Shown here piece by piece: positions 17,579 through 25,222 of a stretch of 64,000 nt of DNA. The notes beneath the pieces are model-generated. The model saw only the letters and a program-made list of their open reading frames with translations, was not told the DNA's origin and did not search any database. Every line of letters begins with the position of its first letter. Position 1 is the first letter of the stretch. The stretch comes from G963702155 sp963702155 (GTDB lineage Bacteria; Pseudomonadota; Alphaproteobacteria; Micavibrionales; Micavibrionaceae), in assembly GCA_963702155.1 (NCBI GenBank), contig OY969717.1, positions 62,001 through 126,000 of the forward strand, written 5' to 3'. Position numbers and translations under genes: made by a program.

Positions 17579-18220
17579 CTACTCCCCCTTAACCGCTCGC
17601 CTTTGACGTTTCAGGAAATCATTGATATGCGGCTGGCCGGTCTTGGCTTCGTACTTCTCGTAATACCGCTGATGATAATCCTCGGCCTCCCAAAATTTAC
17701 TCGCCGGCTCTAATTTCGTCACAATCGGCTTATCATATGCGCCGCTGGCTTCAATATCTTTAATCTTCGCCGCCGCCGCTTCTTTCTGCGCTTCATCTTG
17801 ATAGAAAATGGCTGAGCGATACTGCGTACCGGTATTCGGCCCTTGACGGTTTAACTGCGTTGGGTCATGCGCGACACGGAAAAAGAAATCTAAGATGTCC
17901 TCAAAACTGGTTTTGTCCGGATCAAACGTGACCTCGACAACTTCCGCATGTCCGGTATCACCCTTGGTAATATCTTGATAAGACGGATCATCAAGCGTGC
18001 CGCCCATATATCCAACCCGCGTATACAAAACACCCGGCCGCGCGCGATATTCACTCTCCGTACACCAAAAACATCCGCCCGCAAGCGTAACAGAAGGATA
18101 CCCCTCCGGCTTTGTGTCCATTAAATCATCTCCTCTAACTTGTGCGTTGCTTGACGCATTCCACATGAATAAACCCGCGCCAACCGCAAGAATTAAAACC
18201 AGTCCCCAAAACGCTTTCAT
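17579..18220 (-). CDS. msrA: Peptide-methionine (S)-S-oxide reductase MsrA, exported form
   Basis: MsrA reduces methionine-S-sulfoxide in oxidised proteins. The catalytic motif GGCFWCTE places the nucleophilic Cys at residue 50. The family segments VGYMGG, YQDITKGDTGHAEVVEV, DPTQLNRQGPNTGTQYRSAIF and AEDYHQRYYEK follow. Residues 3-20 are hydrophobic (FWGLVLILAVGAGLFMW), so the enzyme is probably periplasmic or membrane-anchored, unlike the cytoplasmic E. coli form. The C-terminal NDFLKRQRRAVKGE is basic and contains no resolving cysteine; C53 of the motif is the other visible thiol. It converges with the DUF2628 gene and diverges from the amidase gene across 78 bases. Confidence 0.95.
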   Translation of the reverse strand: MKAFWGLVLILAVGAGLFMWNASSNAQVRGDDLMDTKPEGYPSVTLAGGCFWCTESEYRARPGVLYTRVGYMGGTLDDPSYQDITKGDTGHAEVVEVTFDPDKTSFEDILDFFFRVAHDPTQLNRQGPNTGTQYRSAIFYQDEAQKEAAAAKIKDIEASGAYDKPIVTKLEPASKFWEAEDYHQRYYEKYEAKTGQPHINDFLKRQRRAVKGE

Positions 18221-18298
18221 ATCGATTATCCTTTTTTATTTATATAGGGCAGATATTTATATATTCGTAGGGGCGCATAAATATGTTACATAAATAAA

Positions 18299-19027
18299 AT
18301 GTTTTGGAAGAAAAAACACTACACATCCCCCAATTTTAATGACCGCGATGGCGATGTTTCGCCGTCCATGCTGATCCTGCATTATACGGATATGAAAACG
18401 CCAAAAGCCGCGTTGGAAAGGCTATGCGACCCCGCCGCGCAAGTCAGCGCGCATTATGTGGTTGAGGAGGGGGGCAAAATTCACGCGCTAGTCGATGAAG
18501 ATAAACGCGCATGGCACGCGGGTAAATCGTACTGGAACGGGTTAACGGATATAAATTCCTATTCGATTGGGGTGGAAATCTGCAACTGCGGCCATAGCAA
18601 CGATTACCCAGATTTCCCCGAGAAACAAATTACGGTAGTTATAATGCTTTGTAAGGAAATCATCGCCCGCCACAATATTCCCGCCGCAAATGTTCTTGCG
18701 CATTCCGATATTGCACCGGAACGTAAAGTTGACCCGGGCGAAAAATTCCCGTGGGAGCGCTTGGCGCGTGAGGGAGTGGGGCTGTGGCCAGCTCCTCAGG
18801 AAATGGATTATCAGGCCGCGCAAGATTTAATCTTAAATCTGGATGGGTTTGACGAACTCTTATGCGGTTTTGGATATGATCTTACAGTAGAAAGAGAAAC
18901 GCTTTTCTCTGCCTTCCACCGCCGATATTACCCCGAAAAATTTAACACTGGCGAAAACGCAGACGAGCCTGATATAAAATCAATCGCAAAACTTTTATCG
19001 CTAATTAGAAAAAAACATGAAAGCTGA
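18299..19027 (+). CDS. N-acetylmuramoyl-L-alanine amidase (AmpD/AmiD type)
   Basis: A 242-residue amidase_2-domain protein. Zinc ligands are visible in LILHYTDM near residue 27 and in VLAHSDIAPERKVDPGEKFPW near residues 138-152 (His, Asp, with the Lys of the active site). SAHYVVEEGGKIHALVDED is the family beta-strand core. The C-terminal 75 residues (AAQDLILNLDGFDELLCGFG...TLFSAFHRRYYPEKF) resemble the peptidoglycan-binding helical domain found in AmiD-like enzymes. There is no signal peptide, so cytoplasmic recycling of anhydro-muropeptides is likely. In alphaproteobacteria this gene commonly precedes rnpB and the dcw cluster, as here. The last 11 bases overlap the next gene. Confidence 0.92.
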   Translation: MFWKKKHYTSPNFNDRDGDVSPSMLILHYTDMKTPKAALERLCDPAAQVSAHYVVEEGGKIHALVDEDKRAWHAGKSYWNGLTDINSYSIGVEICNCGHSNDYPDFPEKQITVVIMLCKEIIARHNIPAANVLAHSDIAPERKVDPGEKFPWERLAREGVGLWPAPQEMDYQAAQDLILNLDGFDELLCGFGYDLTVERETLFSAFHRRYYPEKFNTGENADEPDIKSIAKLLSLIRKKHES

Positions 19028-19241
19028 TATTGATATGTGCGAAAACGAACCTGACTATACTTTAAAAACTATTAAAGAAAAAGCAAACGAGGTTTTCGGT
19101 GAGCCTGAAATCACGCAAGAATGGCTGACAAGCAAGATTGAGGGTTTAGGACATCAAAAACCTATTGAAATGATCAGGCATGGGCAAGGCGATAAGGTCT
19201 ATGATGCCTTGCTGAGAATAGAATACGGCATTTATTCTTAA
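19017..19241 (+). CDS. DUF2384 (MbcA/ParS/Xre antitoxin toxin-binding domain) protein
   Basis: This 74-residue protein reads ANEVFGEPEITQEWLTSKIE then GLGHQKPIEMIRHGQGDKVY and LLRIEYGIYS. It matches the C-terminal toxin-binding domain of Xre-type antitoxins of RES and related systems (A-x-x-V-F-G, W-L, L-G-x-x-P-x-x-x-L, L-x-R-I-E-x-G). The N-terminal helix-turn-helix normally found in full antitoxins is absent, leaving about 15 unrelated residues. No RES-domain toxin is present on either side. The ATG overlaps the end of the amidase gene, so it is probably translationally coupled to it. It may be a domesticated or orphan regulator. Confidence 0.7.
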   Translation: MKADIDMCENEPDYTLKTIKEKANEVFGEPEITQEWLTSKIEGLGHQKPIEMIRHGQGDKVYDALLRIEYGIYS

Positions 19242-19288
19242 GTCATATTAATATTGCATTTAATTCGAAATATCTTCATTGTACGGAT

Positions 19289-19771
19289 GACCGGAAAATC
19301 GGATGGCCGCTTGCGTATTTATATGTAAGAGGAAAGTCCGGGCTTCATGGAAATACGGTGCCGGGTAACCCCCGGGTGGTGCAAACCAACGGATAGTGCA
19401 ACAGAAAGTATACCGCTTGGCTTATCTGTTCAAACCCGCAATCACCTTGTTTTACAATGTGACGGGTTTGAAATTTAAGTGTTTTTTAAACGCGACGCAT
19501 TCTCTTGAATGCGGTTGCCGGCTTAAAAACATCAAGTAAGGGCGAACAGGTGCGGTAAGAGCGCACCGCGTATCTGGCAACAGATACGGCGACGGTAAAC
19601 CCCGCCGGAAGCAAAACCAAATAGGGATTGTATGTCTTCAATGACAGGGCGCATTTCCAAGCCCCGCAATCCGGGTAGGTTGCTCGAGCCGCTTAGTAAT
19701 AATCGGCCTAGATGAATGGTCATCGCCTTGTTTCGGCAAGGTACAGAACCCGGCTTACAGATTTTCCGGTC
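19289..19771 (+). ncRNA. rnpB: RNase P RNA (bacterial type A)
   Basis: The conserved core is unmistakable: GAGGAAAGTCCGGGCTTC at about 19330, GATAGTGCAACAGAAAGTATACCGC near 19395 (outline), AAGGGCGAACAGGTGCGGTAAGAGCGC (outline) near 19538, and the closing AGAACCCGGCTTACAG. The P1 helix is formed by GACCGGAAAAT (19289-19299) and ATTTTCCGGTC (19761-19771), and a run of seven Ts follows directly as a terminator. At about 483 nt it is longer than most alphaproteobacterial versions. The extra length is in the P11-P14 region, including a ten-base-pair arm TTCAAACCCG/CGGGTTTGAA. The RNA processes the 5' ends of tRNA precursors. Confidence 0.96.
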
Positions 19772-19833
19772 TTTTTTTATATTTGTAAAATCAAATATAC
19801 CTTGATAGAGTGTAAAAAAGAAAGGGTAAATTT

Positions 19834-20028
19834 ATGAAAATTAAAGGCAAAGAAATTGCGCTAGGGGCAGTGTTTGTCGCTGGGTCAATATTTGCGGCAA
19901 ATGAAGAGATGTCAGAGCGATATGAGCGTGTATCTCAAGACGGCGAGCAGAATAACACCGAAGTAAAAGCTGAAGTAAAAAAGCCAGATTGGACAGACGG
20001 ATATTCATATTCTCCTGAGCCCAAATAA
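19834..20028 (+). CDS. Small hypothetical protein with N-terminal hydrophobic segment
   Basis: A 64-residue protein, family unknown. The ATG follows AAGAAAGGG by eight bases, a good ribosome-binding site. Residues 8-22 (IALGAVFVAGSIFAA) form a hydrophobic stretch after a basic start (MKIKGKE), so it is either a signal peptide ending near AANE or a short anchor. The rest is strongly hydrophilic (MSERYERVSQDGEQNNTEVK). A Rho-independent terminator lies 38 bases downstream. It occupies the slot between rnpB and rsmH where mraZ is usually found but shares nothing with MraZ. Confidence 0.6.
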   Translation: MKIKGKEIALGAVFVAGSIFAANEEMSERYERVSQDGEQNNTEVKAEVKKPDWTDGYSYSPEPK

Positions 20029-20065
20029 GACCAAAGCAATCCGCGTGCAATATTATAATATTTAA

Positions 20066-20093
20066 AAGGGCATGATCAAAGTGCTCTTTTTTT
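20066..20093 (+). terminator. Rho-independent terminator
   Basis: AGGGCA (20067-20072) pairs with TGCTCT (20082-20087), with one G-U pair, across a nine-base loop, followed by a run of seven Ts. It closes the transcript of the small gene at 19834 and separates it from the dcw cluster. Confidence 0.65.
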
Positions 20094-20246
20094 GTGCATA
20101 AAGCGCAATCCGAATCGCCGGATTCATTGACGATTCTTCTAAATACGCGTATGAACTATATAACAAAGCTTGATTTCTATCTTGTTTTGAGTCCATTCTC
20201 AATTCGGTCTCTCGATCTTTAATTCTAAAACTTGGTGAAATCACCT

Positions 20247-21209
20247 ATGAGCGCGTCCGCCTCGCCGTACTATATACATACGCCCGTTCTATTAAGTGAA
20301 GTGCTGGATGCCCTGTCGCCAAAAGACGGTGGTGTGTATGTTGATGGTACGTTCGGAAATGGCGGATATACACGTGGAATATTAGAGGTCGCAAATTGTG
20401 AAGTCATCGCTATTGATCGCGACCCTTCCGTAAAACCCGCCGCTGATAAATTAAAAGAAAAGTATGGAGAACGTTTCACATTTATTGCTGGTGAATTCGG
20501 AAATATAAAAGCGCTGCTAAACGGACGGCGTATCGACGGGTTTGTAATTGATATTGGCGTATCATCCATGCAAATCGATCAGGCCCAGCGCGGTTTTTCC
20601 TTTCAAAAAGACGGCCCCCTTGATATGCGGATGAGCGGGCAAGGGCAAACCGCCGCCGATATCGTGAATACATATGAAGAGCAAGCGCTTGCCAATTTAA
20701 TTTACAAATACGGAGAAGAGCGCAAATCACGCCATATTGCTTACAAAATAATCGAACGCCGCGCAGAAGCAAAATTCGAAACCACAACCGATCTCGCAAA
20801 TATTGTGCGGGACGTTGTGCCAAAATCAAAAGACGGGATCGACCCGGCAACACGTACATTCCAAGCACTCCGTATTGCCGTAAATGATGAGCTAGGCGAG
20901 CTTGAGCGGGCGTTGAAAGCGGCTCAAGACGTTTTGAACGCGGGTGGCCGCATGGTGGTGGTGTCATTTCATTCGCTGGAAGATACAATTGTAAAGCGGT
21001 TCTTCCGCGAAAAATCAGGTGCAATGCCAAATGCATCACGATATGCGCCTCAATCTTTTGTGCAGGAGCAAAAATCACCTGCAACATTCTCTTCTATTTC
21101 CAAAAAAGCGATACGCCCCTCCCATGAAGAGAGCGCCGCCAACCCCCGCGCCCGATCTGCGCGTTTGAGATGGGCTGAAAAAGCCCCGCTAAAAAGCGAG
21201 GGAGCATGA
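20247..21209 (+). CDS. rsmH: 16S rRNA (cytosine1402-N4)-methyltransferase RsmH (MraW)
   Basis: RsmH methylates N4 of C1402 in 16S rRNA. The motifs are HTPVLLSEVLDAL, the SAM-binding VDGTFGNGGYTRGIL, DIGVSSMQIDQAQRGFSF, DGPLDMRMSGQG and the late VSFHSLEDTIVKRFF. A TTG at 20232 would extend the frame by five codons, but the ATG at 20247 has the better sequence and gives the usual N-terminus (MSASASPYYIHTPVLL); 320 residues is normal. It is the first gene of the dcw cluster here because mraZ is absent. It overlaps ftsL by four bases (ATGA). Confidence 0.96.
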   Translation: MSASASPYYIHTPVLLSEVLDALSPKDGGVYVDGTFGNGGYTRGILEVANCEVIAIDRDPSVKPAADKLKEKYGERFTFIAGEFGNIKALLNGRRIDGFVIDIGVSSMQIDQAQRGFSFQKDGPLDMRMSGQGQTAADIVNTYEEQALANLIYKYGEERKSRHIAYKIIERRAEAKFETTTDLANIVRDVVPKSKDGIDPATRTFQALRIAVNDELGELERALKAAQDVLNAGGRMVVVSFHSLEDTIVKRFFREKSGAMPNASRYAPQSFVQEQKSPATFSSISKKAIRPSHEESAANPRARSARLRWAEKAPLKSEGA

Positions 21210-21850
21210 CATTAAGAGCGCAGAAAATTGGTTCCATAACGATAAGAGCCGAGAGCGTAAATGATAAAAATCATACCAAGAGCGATCCAAAAAAATCCGC
21301 CTTTTCTTGGAGGGTCGCGCTTATATATATGTGTGTTTTAATTTCGGGAATTGGATTAATTCATATATCAAAAAATGTACGGGATGCCGAGCGCGAATAT
21401 AAAAAACTTGAGCGCGAGATAGAAAGCGAACAAAGTCTCATGCGTGTTTTGGAAGCGGAGTGGGCGTACCTAAATGCACCGGATAGGCTAGAAGCCTTAG
21501 CGGCAAAATACCTGTTCTTTGATAACAAAAATACACTGCAGATAACAGGCGGTATGCCCGAAAGCATGCCCATAATAAATGAGGAAGATTTAAACAGCGC
21601 AGCGCCGGAATTATACAGACAGGTATCAACATCCTCGCCGCCAACCCCGCCCCGAAAACCTGTGAATCTAAAGCCTGTTAGTATCAAACCTGCGGCAGCC
21701 GGAACAAAAAAACCGGCATCTTCGCAACAGAAAACATCTACCCAGCCAGAAAGAATTGGACGCAAACCAAAACCATCACGGCAAAGCTTTAACGATCTTT
21801 TACAAAAACTGAATAATGGCGCCCCGCAAGATCAGGGGCAAACGCCATGA
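21206..21850 (+). CDS. ftsL: Cell division protein FtsL, with extended C-terminal tail
   Basis: A bitopic inner-membrane protein: a basic cytoplasmic N-terminus of about 36 residues, one membrane helix (ALIYMCVLISGIGLIHI), then a heptad-rich coiled coil (KNVRDAEREYKKLEREIESE) leading into WAYLNAPDRLEALAAKYL, the signature closing motif of FtsL. In the divisome it forms a complex with FtsB and FtsQ and activates FtsWI. It is 214 residues long, compared with roughly 100-130 for most FtsL. The extra 90 residues are Pro/Lys/Ser-rich (TPPRKPVNLKPVSIKPAAAG) and probably disordered in the periplasm. It overlaps rsmH and ftsI by four bases each. Confidence 0.87.
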   Translation: MTLRAQKIGSITIRAESVNDKNHTKSDPKKSAFSWRVALIYMCVLISGIGLIHISKNVRDAEREYKKLEREIESEQSLMRVLEAEWAYLNAPDRLEALAAKYLFFDNKNTLQITGGMPESMPIINEEDLNSAAPELYRQVSTSSPPTPPRKPVNLKPVSIKPAAAGTKKPASSQQKTSTQPERIGRKPKPSRQSFNDLLQKLNNGAPQDQGQTP

Positions 21851-23613
21851 TGCAAAAAGAATTAATCCGCAGACATTCCACTCGTATAATCGGTGAAAAT
21901 TCATCTCTATTTTCAATGGCACGCGGACGTTTAATTTTTATGAACGCGGTATTCTCGCTTGTATTTATATTTCTAGGAGTGCGCGCCTTTGACTTGAGCG
22001 TTATTCAGGGCGATACCTTACGCAATATCAAAATGGCGCATATTGACGCCGCAGATCGTGGCAATTATGAAGCCGAAAGCACTGGCGAAAAAAGCGCACT
22101 TCCCGCCGTGCCGCGTGCAAATATTTATGACCGTAACGGCATCATGCTAGCGACCAGTTTGAAAACCGCCTCTCTTTTTGCCGATACGCTTCTTATTGAC
22201 GATAAGCAAAAAACCGCACAAGGCTTGGTCGAAATTTTCCCAGATTTATCCTTTGGCGACGTACTTAAAAAACTGCAAAGCGGTAAACGGTTCGTTTGGA
22301 TCGAGCGTAATATTCTGCCGCACCATCAGGAGAAAGTGCTAGAACTGGGGCAGCCCGGCCTGGGGTTTGAGGGAGAGCATACCCGCATTTATCCGCAAGG
22401 CACCCTAACTTCGCATATTGTCGGCTATACCGATCTGGATGAAAAGGGGCAGGCCGGCGTTGAAAGAGGGCTGAATAACATGCTCGCCAAAAATACGGAT
22501 CTGGATCTATCTCTGGATATCCGGCTGCAGCATATTCTACGCCGCGAAATGAAAAAATCCATAAAAGATTTTAACGCAATCGGCGGCGCGGGCATTATCA
22601 TGAATGTAAAGACCGGTGAAGTGCTTGCCGGCGTATCCCTTCCTGATTTTGATCCACATCAAGCCGGAAACGCAAAACCGGATGAAATCTTTAACCGCAT
22701 GTCACTGGGCGTGTACGAACTAGGGTCAGTGTTCAAAATATTTTCGACCGCCGCCTTTTTTGAAACGCATAATGTACCTATAAACACAAAATTCGATGCG
22801 ACCGAGCCAATCAAAATCGGCCGATTTACGATCAACGACTACCACGCCGAAAACCGTATCCTGACCCTGCCCGAAGTGTTCATTTATTCGTCTAACATTG
22901 GTACGGGCTTAATGGCGCAAGCTATCGGTAATGAAAGTTTAAAAAACATTTATAATGATCTGGGCTTATTAACGCCTCTTTCGACAGAAGTAAAAGAGAT
23001 CGGCCGCCCGATGGTACCCGAACCATGGGGTGATGTGCATACAATAACCGCATCTTATGGCCACGGTCTTGCAACAACACCGCTTCAGATGACCGCGGCA
23101 ATATCAACCGTTTTAAACGGCGGTATAAGTGTAAAGCCGCGCTTTACAAAGATGGATCAGGATATTAGGGCGGCAACAGAAATAAACACCAAGTTGCAAA
23201 GTCGTGTGCTCTCTGAGAAAACGGCTCATCGTATGCGCCAGCTTTTACGTTTGAATGTGACCGTAGGAACGGGAAAAAAGGCCGATGCCCCGGGATATAT
23301 TGTCGGCGGTAAAACCGGTACAGCCGAAAAAATGGCAAGCCGCGGCGGGTATGACAAGAAAAAATTGATGTCATCCTTTGTGGGAGCGTTTCCAATGAAT
23401 GATCCTGAATACGTGATCTATGTTGTAATTGATGAACCCAAAGGCAATAAAGCTAGTTGGGGCTATGCTACAGGCGGCTGGGTTGCAGCGCCTGTTGTTG
23501 GCAATGTTATAAAATCTATGGTGGCTGTACTGGGTATTCCGCCTTTTGCAAAAAATGACGAACCGGATTTGAGCGAGTCTTTAAAAATATACGTGGCGGA
23601 GAAAAAAAGATGA
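21847..23613 (+). CDS. ftsI: Septal peptidoglycan transpeptidase FtsI (PBP3)
   Basis: A 588-residue class B penicillin-binding protein. One N-terminal membrane helix lies near residues 32-50 (MNAVFSLVFIFLGVRAF). The pedestal domain carries RANIYDRNGIMLATSL. The transpeptidase domain has the active-site serine in GSVFKIFS, the SxN motif in YSSNIGTG, and the KTG triad in GGKTGTAEK. It crosslinks septal peptidoglycan together with FtsW. It overlaps ftsL upstream and murE downstream by four bases each, indicating translational coupling through the start of the cluster. All three active-site motifs are intact. Confidence 0.96.
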   Translation: MMQKELIRRHSTRIIGENSSLFSMARGRLIFMNAVFSLVFIFLGVRAFDLSVIQGDTLRNIKMAHIDAADRGNYEAESTGEKSALPAVPRANIYDRNGIMLATSLKTASLFADTLLIDDKQKTAQGLVEIFPDLSFGDVLKKLQSGKRFVWIERNILPHHQEKVLELGQPGLGFEGEHTRIYPQGTLTSHIVGYTDLDEKGQAGVERGLNNMLAKNTDLDLSLDIRLQHILRREMKKSIKDFNAIGGAGIIMNVKTGEVLAGVSLPDFDPHQAGNAKPDEIFNRMSLGVYELGSVFKIFSTAAFFETHNVPINTKFDATEPIKIGRFTINDYHAENRILTLPEVFIYSSNIGTGLMAQAIGNESLKNIYNDLGLLTPLSTEVKEIGRPMVPEPWGDVHTITASYGHGLATTPLQMTAAISTVLNGGISVKPRFTKMDQDIRAATEINTKLQSRVLSEKTAHRMRQLLRLNVTVGTGKKADAPGYIVGGKTGTAEKMASRGGYDKKKLMSSFVGAFPMNDPEYVIYVVIDEPKGNKASWGYATGGWVAAPVVGNVIKSMVAVLGIPPFAKNDEPDLSESLKIYVAEKKR

Positions 23614-25130
23614 TCGAAACAGTCGTTCACAATATTGAAAATATTATAAAAAGAAATGCCTTAAACAAGCCTGAAGATATAATTAAAAACATTGCTGGTA
23701 TAACAGAAGATAGCCGCGCGGTACAGGCGGGCTTCCTTTTTGCCGCCTTTAAAGGCACAAAAGCTGACGGTACAAAATATATTGATAACGCGATAAAGAT
23801 GGGCGCAACGCATATTTTGTTAGAAGATACCGCAGAAAATAAGGAAAAATTCAAACATTTGGAAGAAAATGCTGCCTTTATATTTAACGCAAATCCAAGG
23901 CTATTTTTTGCTCGAATAGCCAAATTTTTCTATAAAGATCAGCCAGAAAACATCATTGCCATTACCGGTACAAATGGCAAAACCTCCACGGCTATATTTG
24001 TTGAACAGTTATGGCAAGCCTTTGGCCATAAATCGGCATCGCTCGGCACACTTGGTTTAAAGGTTGGCGATACGCTTGCGACCGGAAACTTGACCACGCC
24101 TGATACTGTAAGTTTGCATAAAACAATAGCAAATATAAAACTACAAAACATTGAACGCGTCGCTATTGAGGCTTCAAGCCATGGCCTGAAACAATACCGC
24201 TTGGATGGTCTCGACATAAAGGCGGCCGGCTTTACCAGCTTCTCCCGTGATCATCTTGATTATCACTCCGATATGGCTGATTATTTAAACGCAAAATCCC
24301 GGCTCTTTACAGAAATTTTAAAAGAGGGCGGTACGGCTGTTCTAAACTCTGATATCCCCGAATACGATAATCTCAAAAAAATTGCGGTTGACCGCGAATT
24401 AAGCGTGATCAGCTACGGACGCAATGCCGAAGAGCTAAAGATTATTAAAATCGCGTCGCATGAAAATGGCCAGACCATAAATATAAAGGCGTTTGGGATA
24501 GATATTGAAGCCAATATCCCCTTGGTCGGTGAATTTCAAATCTATAATCTTTTATGCGCTCTCGGCCTTATCTGGAAAGGTGAGCATGTTGAGATGGATA
24601 GCATAAAAAATATTTTGGAAAAAATAGAAGGCGTGCCCGGGCGCTTGCAAAGGGTCAAAGGCTATGAGGGTAGTAATATATCCGTATATATAGATTATTC
24701 GCATACACCGGATTCTCTCGAAACAGCTTTAAAAAGCCTGCGCCCACATACGACTGGCCGTCTTATATGTGTTTTTGGATGTGGCGGTGACCGTGATAAA
24801 GGCAAGCGCCCGATGATGGGCAAGGTAGCGACCGATTTTGCAGATATCGCAATCCTTACTGACGATAACCCGCGCTCTGAAAATCCCGCTACAATACGTG
24901 CCGAAATTATGGTTGCCGCGCCAAACGTAAACGAAATAGAAGGGCGCGCCGCTGCAATAAATCAGGCTATAAGCATCGCTAGTAAAGGGGATATCGTACT
25001 TATTGCAGGAAAAGGCCATGAGCGCGGCCAGATCTTTGAAGATCGAACCGACCCCTTTGATGATTATGAAGAGGCGGAAAAAGCGCTATCTCAAAAAATA
25101 AAAATGTTACAAAGTAACAGCCAAAAATAA
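23610..25130 (+). CDS. murE: UDP-MurNAc-L-Ala-D-Glu:meso-diaminopimelate ligase MurE
   Basis: A 506-residue Mur ligase that adds the third residue of the peptidoglycan stem. The ATP loop is ITGTNGKTSTA near residues 117-126. The catalytic region includes ASSHGLKQYRLDG and FSRDHLDYH, and DYSHTPDSLE and the Arg loop follow. DDNPRSENP near residue 420 is the DNPR motif specific for meso-diaminopimelate, so the organism makes DAP-type peptidoglycan. It overlaps ftsI by four bases. The next gene begins only after 92 bases, which breaks the tight packing of the cluster exactly at the decayed murF. Confidence 0.97.
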   Translation: MIETVVHNIENIIKRNALNKPEDIIKNIAGITEDSRAVQAGFLFAAFKGTKADGTKYIDNAIKMGATHILLEDTAENKEKFKHLEENAAFIFNANPRLFFARIAKFFYKDQPENIIAITGTNGKTSTAIFVEQLWQAFGHKSASLGTLGLKVGDTLATGNLTTPDTVSLHKTIANIKLQNIERVAIEASSHGLKQYRLDGLDIKAAGFTSFSRDHLDYHSDMADYLNAKSRLFTEILKEGGTAVLNSDIPEYDNLKKIAVDRELSVISYGRNAEELKIIKIASHENGQTINIKAFGIDIEANIPLVGEFQIYNLLCALGLIWKGEHVEMDSIKNILEKIEGVPGRLQRVKGYEGSNISVYIDYSHTPDSLETALKSLRPHTTGRLICVFGCGGDRDKGKRPMMGKVATDFADIAILTDDNPRSENPATIRAEIMVAAPNVNEIEGRAAAINQAISIASKGDIVLIAGKGHERGQIFEDRTDPFDDYEEAEKALSQKIKMLQSNSQK

Positions 25131-25222
25131 TAATTTAGAAATTACACTGTGTAAAATAATGATAAGATCAAAATTAAGGCTAACGAAGCGTATCGTAATA
25201 AGGTAAAACTAAAACAAGAGTC

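Noticed and set aside
20062..20244. Minus-strand frame of 60 codons before rsmH
   Set aside because: Its stop lies at the edge of a Rho-independent terminator and its start overlaps rsmH; no recognisable fold, although a modest ribosome-binding site before an internal ATG leaves slight doubt.
25131..25222. Murein-cluster gap as a missed gene between murE and the MurF homologue
   Set aside because: The 92 bases are AT-rich with stops in all frames; probably a leader or promoter only.
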